Source: Chlorella sorokiniana (Eukaryota; Chlorophyta; Trebouxiophyceae; Chlorellales; Chlorellaceae). Taken from it: 64,000 bases of DNA. Of the stretch, positions 24,501 to 37,204 are shown in pieces; position 1 is the first letter of the stretch; the number at the start of each line of letters is the position of its first letter. The notes beneath the pieces were generated by a model that saw only the letters and a program-made list of their open reading frames with translations, had not been told where the DNA came from and ran no database searches. The stretch covers positions 682,001-746,000 of the forward strand of contig CP084618.1 of NCBI GenBank assembly GCA_025917655.1. The letters run 5' to 3'. The position numbers were made by a program, and so were the translations under genes.

Positions 24501-25458
24501 TTGACTTTGTTGTCCCCTCCATGCGGCGGCTGCAGGAGCCGGCAGCCACCTATGCACAGGCTGCGGACGTGCCAGATTCTCCGGAGGAGCCCTTGGCTGC
24601 TGCAGACTGCGGCCGGGTGCAGCACCCTGCCACCATTCCTCGCATGCCCCTGTCCCTCGAGGTGGCCGCGGCCGCGCAGCAGCAGCAGCAGCAGCAGGAG
24701 TGGCAGCCAGCGGGCGCTGCCACGCAGCAGGCCCCGTACGCGCCAGCACCGCAGCTGGGTGCGCAGCAGCACCAGCAGCAGCAGGCACAAGCACCGCAGC
24801 ACCAGCAGCAGAACCTTGTGCAGCCGGTGGGAGGGCAGAACTCCGGGCTGCCCGACATCAGCGCTGCCCTTGCCCAGCTGGCCGCCAGCGGCATCCTCAA
24901 CAGCGTACCAGGCCCCACGCCTCAGGGCAGCTTGCAGCACCACCAGCACCACCAGCAGCCGCAGCACCCCAGCACCAGCAGCCCCAGCACCAGCACCAGC
25001 CTAGCCATAGCGGCCACGCTGGCATGCCCCGACCTGGGCAGCAGTGGCAGGGTGAACCAGGCCGGCCAGCACGTCCGCCCGCCACGCAGCGTTCCCACAG
25101 CCAGCGGCCGTGCCGCTACTTCAACACCCCCAAGGTGAGGCTGCTGGTGTCTTGCAAAGACACGGGAGCAGCGTGCACAAATGATGTTGACATGGACAGC
25201 GAGCGCATTGAGACACCATGCTGCAACCATGCCTTCGTCAACCGCAAAAGCAGCTGCTCACAAATGTTTGCAGGGCTGCTATATGGGGGATCGCTGCAAC
25301 TTTGCGCACATTCCGCAGCCTGACACTGGGCAGGCACGGCACACCAGCGGCCTGAAACGGCACCGCAGACGCGGGCAGCGGCGACATTTGGCGCGGCGGC
25401 AGCTTCAAGCGCGGACGTGTTTGAGCTGTTGCGAGCCGCACGGGAGGACAACCTGTAA
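21578..25458 (+). CDS. PNUTS-like protein phosphatase 1 regulator with CXXC finger
   Basis: Domain order: acidic serine-rich N-terminus (ASSSSSSDEDDKKPLAE); a short CXXC-type zinc finger formed across an intron (RCGRCENCLNPQRKKAC); a TFIIS N-terminal/LW helical domain at about 22.28-22.70 kb (LLLQLVKRARSKPHRTALLV, ALVQKTLGCLDRLPVTLAAL); a PP1-docking RVxF-type motif KKVSWQKDD then VRWFRKDDPPS; KFESAAKKEHLSE and MVPATAWTSPQP; a Q-rich tract (24.66-25.0 kb); and a C-terminal CCCH finger CRYFNTPKGCYMGDRCNFAH (C-x8-C-x5-C-x3-H). This order, with the AAK.E.LSE and W..P.P blocks after the PP1 motif, is that of animal PNUTS (PPP1R10), which acts with PP1 in Pol II termination. The CXXC finger is an addition. 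The frame slips at 23748-23752 (A-run) and near 25351; the last residues are then VFELLRAAREDNL with the stop at 25456-25458. Confidence 0.75.
24661..24990 (+). repeat. Glutamine/histidine codon-rich tract
   Basis: CAG/CAC-rich low-complexity coding DNA inside the PNUTS-like gene, encoding several runs of Q separated by A, P and H. It is in frame with the flanking domains and is a disordered linker, not a separate element. Confidence 0.6.
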
Positions 25459-25774
25459 CGAGAGCGACGTTCGCCAAAAGATTAAGAGTTCATGACATGT
25501 TCGGGCGGCAGGTCTTCGCGGACACAAACAATGGGGATGACGCGCTGCACTGTTGTAAGTTCTTAATTGAAAGCTTGCTAGCGCAACACGAACATAAGGA
25601 AATCGACAAAGGACGGTGCAGGAGCAGGCGCTCTTTGACCCCTGCCCCATGCATGAGCTGGCAAAGGAAATGGCATGGGGAGCGCCCACTGCAAGAGCCG
25701 GTTTCGCCCTGTGAGGGAAGCACATTGCGCCAGAGGGTTGATTTGTGTGGCTGGCCGACGGTAGGGGCGGCAAC
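25459..25774. other. Intergenic stretch before plastid bL3
   Basis: 316 bp; contains the 3' UTR of the PNUTS-like gene (TGTAA overlaps its stop codon at 25454-25458) and the promoter and 5' UTR of the bL3 gene. Nothing else seen. Confidence 0.4.
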
Positions 25775-27109
25775 ATGGCCTTCGCAGTGCAGCCATTCTC
25801 CAGCAGCGCCTTCGCGGGCCAGAAGCTGACCGCGAGGAGCAACGCAGCTCGCGTCGCAGTCTCCAGGCAGCAGCAGAATGTGCAGTGCAGAACTCTGGAG
25901 GCAGGTGAGAGCCCCACACCTTGCTCCTGCCTCCGGGCCTGTTCTTCTCAGCAACTCAGCCGCTCAATTTTGCATGATGCAGGCGTCGGCGTCTACGGCA
26001 CCAAGGCGGGCATGATGCAGGTGGGCACCGGCGGGGCGGGCGGCCTGTCTGGGCGCGGGTGCCTGTCTGGGCGTGAGCTCTGCGCCTGCACGCCCTGCAC
26101 TTCAACGCAAGCATTTGCGCAGGTGCAACATCGTCGAGCCTCGCTCTGTTGGTCCCACGCTCTCGCCTGCAGTTCTTCAAGAACGGCGCCGCGCTCCCGG
26201 CCACAGTGATTGCGCTGGACCAGGGCAACATCGTGACGCAGGTGAAGACCGCGGAGAAGGACGGCTACGCAGCGGTGCAGGTCGGCTACAAGGTCTGCCG
26301 AGATGACAAGATCACAAAGCCGGAGCTGGGCCACTTGAAAAGGCGGGCGCGCCAGCCATGAAGCACCTGCGGGAGTTCAAGGTGGGCCGGCTGTGGGGAA
26401 GTCATGCTCATCGAGGGCAAAGGATCTCATGGGGCCTTCTGCCTTCAACAAAGTGCAACACATCAGCTTCCGCTGCTGGCAAACGCACGCACAAGACGGG
26501 ATTGATCTGTCAAGGCACATCGTGCAAGCCTGCCGCCGCTGAGGTCACGCTCCGACATCACGCAGGTCAAGGACGCGGCCGGCTTCGAGCCCGGGCAGCA
26601 GCTGAACGTGGCAGACATGTTCAAGGCAGGCGACTACGTGGATGTGGCAGGCACCACCATCGGCAAGGGCTTCCAGGGTGCGTGCGTTTCCCTACAACCT
26701 ATGCTTCCTACCACAGTCAGCAGTGCCACCCGCCATGGAGCGCCGCGCGCTTGCTCAGCCTGCCCCGCTCTTTGTCCTCTCACGTGCTTGCCCCTCACGC
26801 CTGCACTCCCTCCCCCTGCACGCTGCTCCAGGTGGCATCAAGCGGTGGGGCTTCGCGCGCGGCAACATGACGCACGGCTCCAAGTCCAAGCGCGAGCACG
26901 GCTCCACCGGCCCCGGCTCCACCCCTGGCCGCGTGTTCCCTGGCCTGAAGGCCGCGGGGCAGATGGGCAACGTGCGGCGCAAGCTGAAGGCCGAGGTGCT
27001 GATGGTGGACGCCGAGAAGGGCGCCATCGTCGTCAAGGGCTCCGTGCCCGGCAAGCCCGGCAACGTGGTGGAGATTGCGCCGGCCAAGGTGGTGGGCGTC
27101 AACGTGTAG
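25775..27109 (+). CDS. RPL3 (plastid): Plastid 50S ribosomal protein bL3
   Basis: Structural protein of the large subunit of the chloroplast ribosome, placed near the peptidyl-transferase centre. ATG at 25775 starts a transit peptide rich in A, S, Q and R ([20 protein letters not shown]). The mature part then follows: [96 protein letters not shown], and the bacterial-type L3 signature [20 protein letters not shown] with [19 protein letters not shown]. Bacterial-type, not cytosolic eL3-like, so it is plastid. Six exons. The frame slips at the GG at 26342-26343; one more G gives [18 protein letters not shown], the expected sequence. Stop at 27107-27109; TGTAA at 27162-27166. Confidence 0.95.
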
Positions 27110-27161
27110 GCAGCCTCGCCCCTCCTGCAGCCCTCTTCTCACGCCACATACTTTTCACCAC

Positions 27162-27166
27162 TGTAA
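27162..27166 (+). terminator. TGTAA polyadenylation signal of bL3
   Basis: TGTAA 53 bp after the bL3 stop and only 44 bp before the likely cyclin start codon. Confidence 0.5.
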
Positions 27167-27209
27167 TCTCTCAGTTCTTCCGCAAGCGTGGGGTAATGGT
27201 GCGAAAGGA

Positions 27210-29643
27210 ATGAAGTGGCTGCCCGGCGAGGCTCCATCCAGCATGGCGCGCTGTGCGCGGCAGGTGGCGGCCCCCATCAAATGCCCGCGTAGGGCAAACC
27301 TGGCCGGGTTGGGGTTTGCGACACGGGTGGCTTGTTGTCAACGTGCGCTGTGCCCCATGTCTGTAAGGGAAGCCCTTCCCAGGGCTTTGCCTGATCAGAA
27401 TCTGAGTTGCACACTTCTTGGGTGCCCCAGCATTAATGTCGGCAGCGATTCGAGCTCTCAAAGCATAGAATCTGTGTTAGCGGACCTCAGCCAACGTGAG
27501 GGGCTGCTTGGCGGCTTGCCCTTTCAGGGGTTCATGGATGGCCCGGGAGGAGCGGGCTCAGGGCCCTGCTCAAAGCGACGCCGGATGGATGCAAAGGTGG
27601 GCATGCTGGGAGCACTGGACGGATGCGTGAGCGCATCCTCTGCCGCCGCGCTTCCCGCCCTGCTTTCCCGCCGCTGCTGCCCGGCCGGGGCACCTCCCCT
27701 TTTGGACGCTACGGGTCTCACGGTCCGCTCCTCGTTGATGCTGCAGGATGCCCAGAAACAGCTGACCCAGGTCCAGGACATCTCCCTGTGCTGCTCCGAG
27801 GCACAGGAGGCTCTGGAGGAATGCACGAGCCTGGGCCCAGCTGCCCGCCAGGGTTCTGTCGCGTGCGAGTCGCTCCTCAGCCTGCAGCCGCAGCCGCACA
27901 ACCATCCCGCGCCCGACGCAGCCCAGGCCCTGCCGCAGCAGGCCGTCGCGCTGTCTTCGCAGTCGCTGCCGCCGCTGGCCTCCGACCCTGACCTAGCAGA
28001 GATGCTCGGGTGCGGTGCCCTGGCTGCCCCCTTCTGTGACCCCCTCCTGCCTTTGCCAACTCTCTGCGCCGATAGCTCTTGAGTACGTGCTCCTGCCACA
28101 TCTCAGCCTTCTATCTGTGCCTGCCTGCTGCAGCCTGCTGTTTGACAGCGAGGCCGAGCTGCAGCCCAGCCCCTCGTACCTTGAAGACAACCATGGGCGG
28201 CGGACGCTGCCGCAGCATGCGCTGGACGCGCGCTGCCGCGGCATGGCCGCCAGCTGGCTGTCTGAGGTGGCGACAGAGTATGGGCTGCACCAGGAGACGC
28301 TGTTCTTGGGTGTGGCCCTGCTGGACCGCTTCCTGTCGGCCACCAAGGTGTGTGCGCCAGCTGCCGCACGCCCGGAAGCCGCCCGGTACTTCAGGCAGGG
28401 GTCACGTGGGCGCGCGGCCCAACTTGCTCTCCTTGCTCGCCTCTCTCTGCACCGCAGGGCGTGCCAAACACCCAGCTGCAGCTGGTGGCTGTGGCCTGCA
28501 TGCTGGTTGCCTCAAGCATGAGGAGGTGAGGCTTGCCTGCCAGCTTCCTGTCTGGCTGCCTCCCAGATCCCTCTGTTGAATTTCAACTGAACGAGTCTTC
28601 ATCGCGCTCGACACACGACGACCCCTTCACTTTGTCTGCAGGAGATGCACCCATCCGTCGCAGATTTCACCAGCATTGCAGACAACTGCTTCGCGGTGCG
28701 CCCCTGCCTGTGATCCAACCGCACGGCTCTGCGCCCAACTCCTCCAAACTCTGCCTCACAGCATCATCGTCTTGAAACCCCCTGAACCGGTGCCAAGGCC
28801 ATTTTTGAGTTTGCTGACATGAGGTTTCCGGTTGCGCTGCTCACGCGTTGCGCAGGTTGAGGATCTGTTGCGCATGGAGGCGGTTGTGCTGGACTGCCTG
28901 TCGTTCAGGGTCAACACGCCCACCGCGTACACCTTCCTGTCCATGTACAAGCAGGCGCTGGGCGTGGCGCCGCGCACATGCGCCCTGGCCTGCTACCTTG
29001 CGGTGAGGGCGGCCGACTGCCCGGCACAAGCGCACATGCGTGGGTCAATCTGATGCTCTGCGACCTGTGAATCACACCCTCGCTGTGCACTCCCAATGCT
29101 CTGCAGGAGCTGGCAATGCTGGAGTACGAGCTGCTGCGCTTCCGCCCCTCGCACCTGGCGGCGGCGGCCACCTGCCTGGCGCAGCTGTACGCCACAGACA
29201 TGGATGGCCTGAGGTGGGATGCCTTAAATGTCTTGTTGTTGTGTGTGGGGAGAGGAGGGAAGGGGGAGAGACGGTTCCCGAAAGCGCAGCGTGTAGGATG
29301 CTGTGCTGAGCACTGCTGATGGTTGTTCCTCCTGCAGCCACTTGCCATACGTCACCAACTATTCAATAGACGACCTGAAGCCTTGCATGCACCGCATGCT
29401 GGCGCTGCAACATGAAGCATACAATACAACAAATGTCAATTCTGTCTTCCTGCCAGGTGATGCTGCCTTGAACCCGACCTCCGATTGTTGATGCCGCCTT
29501 GCTCACCCGCGCTGCATGCTGACCCCGCAGTGAAAGAAAAATACAGCGGCGACAACTGGCTGGCCGTCGCAAAAACAATGCCATACACACGCCTTCCTAC
29601 ACTCGTGTTGCGCCCCAGCAACCACGCGCCCAAGCACAGCTAG
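27210..29643 (+). CDS. Mitotic-type cyclin (A-like)
   Basis: Cyclins activate CDKs. A long, low-complexity N-terminal region (27.2-28.1 kb) precedes the cyclin box. Cyclin_N blocks: CRGMAASWLSEVATEYGLHQ, ETLFLGVALLDRFLSATK, PNTQLQLVAVACMLVASSM, EEMHPSVADFTSIADNCF, VEDLLRMEAVVLDCLSFRVN and PTAYTFLSMYKQAL. Cyclin_C blocks: ELAMLEYELLRFRPSHLAAA, LPYVTNYSIDDLKPCMHRML and KEKYSGDNWLAVAKTM. The ...MLVAS.....EMHP..V.DF..I.D pattern and the length fit A/B-type cyclins; assignment to A, B or the algal cyclin-AB group is not secure. ATG 27210 is chosen because it lies after the bL3 polyadenylation signal; ATGs at 27243 and 27359 are alternatives. About seven exons, last exon from 29531 to the stop at 29641-29643. 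Confidence 0.8.
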
Positions 29644-29708
29644 TTTCATTCCATTTTTGTTAGCTCATATCTGTACTCTCGAGAGGACTTGCAACTCTGC
29701 TGGTCATG

Positions 29709-31848
29709 TCATTGTACCACTGGCAAGCTCTTGGCAGCGGGCAAGCCCGTGCCGTTTGCATGCGCCGGGGCTCCTGCTCCTGCTCCAGATTGCTGCCAGG
29801 AATTAATAGATGCCGCCGTAGGACCCCTGCTTTCTGCTGCATCCCACACACCAACTGCTTGCTGCACATCATAAAGTGCTTCGTCCACAAATACGCCGTC
29901 CATCCCATTATTGTCAAATGGATCTGCATGCATGTGTAAGATGGACACAAGTTCAGGGATATGACGGCGGAAGCGCTACAACTGAACAGCGCAAGGGCAT
30001 CACGTACCCTCCAGTGCAATCGTCACATTGACAACGCCAGTCACCGCCATTTGCAGCTGCACAAGCACAACCCAGGCACAGCTTGGACGTTGGAGCAGGT
30101 TTCCCAGTGCAGGCTGCTTGGACATTGGAGCAGGTTTCCCAGTGCAGGCTGTAAGGGAACATTGCACATACCAGGCAGCAAAAGAAGAAGGCAAATGCAA
30201 AGTTGGTCTGATGGGAGACCCAGCTCCAGTACGGGCCGAAGAAGACTGGTATGAAGAGGATCAAGTAGAACCGGGATAAGCTGCGCACACCCTGCATGAT
30301 GGGACGCCACTTGGGCGGCGGGTGTGAACCAACGAGGATCAACAGCCCTCCCAACCAGACAGCACAAACCTGGGGAGTTCTGAACTCCTTGATGTTTGCC
30401 AACCTCTGGATGCTGATTTGCAGCTGCTGGTTGCGCTCATGCAGCTGCAGCACAAAGGCAGGGTGCCCGTCTCATAAAGGCTTTTCAACCTGTGTGTGTG
30501 GGTGGTTCGCTGAACGGGTTTGACTGACTCCCTTGCCTGTGCGACCAAGGCCGGGCTCACGGTGCTGCTATGCAGTGCTACAACCGCTGCTTCCAAGGTA
30601 TCAATGCTCTGATTAATGCGCCGCATCTGCAGGCAGGAGTCGAACTTGCTCTAAGCGACTGCAATGGGCATCCCCAAGCGCTGCTCATTCGAGCCGCTGC
30701 AAGAGCGTATGGGCATGGGCTAACCTGGCGAGTGCGTTCCAACGCAATGTGCACCATGGCGTTTTTGAAACCCATGTAGGGATAGTACCTGCAGGCAAAA
30801 TGGCAGTACGGTTGATGGGCAGCCTGATCAACATGATTGTACCGACAGCGCAGTATGCGGCAGGCTTTGCTACTGTGCCTACCTGCTGTAGAAACGAACT
30901 GGTAACAGGTACAGGTGCAAGGCGTCGACAACAACAGCTAGCGCCTCCTGCATGATTAGGTGCACAAACTTGGCTGCTTGTAAGGAAGCCCTCAAAACTT
31001 GTGAGGCATGTCGGGCGGCACCATACCTGCACTGCGGGCAGATGGCTGTCTGCGGAGTTGGGCACCCAGTCGCGGTGCGCCGATAAGATGCCCAGCATCA
31101 GGACCCTCACTGCACCAATGCACGTACCAAACACTGATGGCTGCACCGCCTGGGCACCCAACCAGCTGCCATCTTTGACAAGCAAGACCAATAAAGCACG
31201 CAGCTGCTTGTTGTCAGGCGCTGCTTGCCTTTGGCCATCTCGTCCAGCGCACGCTCGCGTCTCAGGTAGGCGACCCACAGGAAGCCAACGGCAGGCAGGA
31301 CGGCGACGGAGCAGATGAGGACCCAGTCAAGCTGCGCGGCGAGGGGCCGGCCGTTGGGCTCGTAAAAGGCAAAGAAGGTGACGGAGATGAGGGTGATGAG
31401 GAAGGACCACAGCGTGAGCCACCTGGGCGGATTGGGGAGGGAGCAGGCGGCAGGCTGAGAGTCAGCAGCAGCAACATGTGCAAGGCGCCTGCTGTGAGCT
31501 GCACGCCCCCTTTGATTGAAATACTTTGATTACTTTGACTTACGATTGGCAGCTCAGAAAATAGAATAGAGCAGAACTGACATCTCGCAGATCCAAGAGC
31601 ATGCGCGCCACATGTCGGGAAGATCACAGAACCGACCCTTGTCGAACAGAGGCACACCACGGGCCTGCAACAGCAGCAAGCAGCAAGTGAATGCTCAGCA
31701 GGACAGCGGCTCCGCTGGGCCGGAGGCGGGGCGAAGGCGCCAGAAGTAACGGGCTGACTTTGGCTGGATGCGGCGCTTGGAACCAACCCAGTCCTACATG
31801 TGTGCTGAAAGGGATAGTGCCAGAGGCGCCAGGAGGCGGTTGAGACAT
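29709..31848 (-). CDS. Uncharacterised multi-pass membrane protein, bestrophin-like layout
   Basis: ATG at 31848 (MSQPPPGASGTIPFSTH) joins to GVPLFDKGRFCDLPDMWRAC, then two hydrophobic spans (LTLWSFLITLISVTFFAFYE and LDWVLICSVAVLPAVGFLWV) followed by AYLRRERALDEMAK. After a central part with LMLGILSAHRDWVPNSAD and YYPYMGFKNAMVHIALER come ELHERNQQLQISIQRLANIK, two more spans (FYLILFIPVFFGPYWSWV and FAFAFFFCCLV) and a C-terminal exon FDNNGMDGVFVDEALYDVQQ. The order TM pair, charged middle with a HRDW-like motif, TM pair, DPF..N..DG tail resembles bestrophin-like/DUF4239 proteins of algae and plants, but I cannot confirm this. Convergent with the cyclin gene (65 bp between stops). A 35-bp tandem duplication sits in its 3' part at 30083-30150. 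Confidence 0.5.
30083..30150. repeat. Tandem duplication, two copies of a ~35-bp unit
   Basis: The unit beginning ttggacgttggagcaggttt occurs twice head to tail with one difference. It lies within the minus-strand membrane-protein gene, most likely in an intron near its 3' end. Confidence 0.75.
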
Positions 31849-32413
31849 GCTGACGGAACGTAGAGATGAGAACCCTCGGAGCTGTCACTCACGCAACCTC
31901 TTGGTATTTCTCGTGCTGTCGTTTACTGGCGTTGCTGATCCAGACGGGTTTACGAGTTCACGAAGCTTGCGTGCGGTACGAGAGATGTACATTGTTTTCT
32001 CGCCCAAGACACGAAGAACTGGGGCTCGGGACTGCAGTCCGACACCCTTAATATCCAGCAGCATGCGCTGATGACAAAGAAATCTCGCGTTCTTGCCCCC
32101 GATCGTCGCTTCTTCTCTTTGCTCCAATCGACCCGTATCGATTGATCAGGTGCACAGGAGAGCGAGGAGAGGCTGCCTAGATCATTGCTGTCTGCAGGCG
32201 CGACGAAAGCCAGCAGTCGTTGCCGTCCCCATTGCTGAGCTGCTGGCTTTTCAGGTGGGCCCGCATCACCATAATGTTGGAAACATAAAGTTTGTTTGTG
32301 TGTCTTCGGGTGCAAGCTTTGCAGCCTCCTGCTGTATGCAGAGGCACTGCTGCCATGGCTGGTCCTGCAGTATGCAAGCGCTCCTTTCACTGTGCAGGCA
32401 TCGCTCCTGTTTC
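31849..32413. other. Divergent intergenic region
   Basis: About 565 bp between the membrane-protein start (minus) and the kinase start (plus). It must hold both promoters and 5' UTRs. No motif stands out. Confidence 0.4.
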
Positions 32414-36142
<3,729 letters not shown>

Positions 36143-36365
36143 ACAGGCAGCATTAACTTCTGATAAGCCTGTGCAGCCTGTGCAGATGTGAAGACATCAA
36201 CTCTCCTGTGCAGTCCTGTGCAATCACTTCTCAACGGCCTAGAACAACAGAGCAGCGGACATCATGCACCCGCGCTTGGCGTGACACTAACCCAGCAGGC
36301 ATTTGCAAAACTCGGACATTCACACCTTGTGCACTTTACAAGTTTCTTTGCTGTTTCTGAGCACA

Positions 36366-36984
36366 ATGCTGCTAGACAACGGCCGCTTCTTGACAGAGCT
36401 TCTTCGGCTCTACCAAGCAACGCGGACACAGGGCTCCGTGAGGGTTACAATGAAAAGAAGTGAGAGGGGCTTGTTGCTGCGTCTTGGCAACCCTCGATCG
36501 AGTGTGACACTGATGGCCCACCTCGCTTTTTGCGCAGCCAACTTGAAGCCCCGCAAGGGCAAGAAGGATTACTCAGAACTGGCTTATCATTGTCTAGTGC
36601 GGGCCACCGATGGCACCAAGAAGCTGAGCACAGTAGTGGAGGTGCGGCGACAGCGGCGGAGACAGCCTGCGTCGAAAAGGCAGGCCTATGTCTCTGTTGC
36701 AGGAGAGCAACGTAGAAAAACCCTCGGTTTGGTCTGCAGGGCAAGGATTTTGCGCGCTTCCATGAATCCTACAGCACGATTGTGCGGGTGAGGAGGGCTC
36801 ATCGGGTTGCGTTGAGACGTGATTGAAGGGGGCGCTGCCACAGCGGTGCGACGGCATTGCCGACTTGCTGCCTTGCAGCTGTCAACAGCATATACTGCAC
36901 CCCTGCCACTTGATGGTGCAGGGTCACATGGACTCGCTGAAGAAGCGTGTGCGGCAGTCGGCCAAGACGCAGGCGCAACAGTAG
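36366..36984 (+). CDS. SRP14: Signal recognition particle 14 kDa subunit
   Basis: SRP14 pairs with SRP9 on the Alu domain of SRP RNA and slows translation during ER targeting. ATG at 36366 gives MLLDNGRFLTELLRLYQATR then TQGSVRVTMKR, followed by exons NLKPRKGKKDYSELAYHCLV, RATDGTKKLSTVV, GKDFARFHESYSTIVR, and AHMDSLKKRVRQSAKTQAQQ with the stop at 36982-36984. The blocks FLTEL.RLY...R..GSV..T.K, CL.RATDG.KK.STVV and A.MD.LKK are diagnostic. About 105 residues, usual for the family; the tail is basic. Start 223 bp after the PKG stop on the same strand. Confidence 0.93.
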
Positions 36985-37204
36985 CAAGCGTGGCTTGCCT
37001 CATTCATAGGCAATTTTCTGCAATGCATGAAACCGCCCATTTAATTTCACTTTTCAGACGACCTCCCCCTTCCGGCCCCTTGCTGAACAAGTCCTCATTA
37101 CCGTCCCCTGCCCTGATCGGCGGGTGTACTGCCATCGTTGCCGCCAATGTAAGAGCAACGCCTCCAAGCGGTTTGTTTGGTTTTGTTGCAACTTGCACGT
37201 CGCC

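Noticed and set aside
24661-24990. CAG/CAC repeat as an independent satellite or transposon part
   Set aside because: It is in frame within the PNUTS-like coding region and encodes a Q/H-rich linker.
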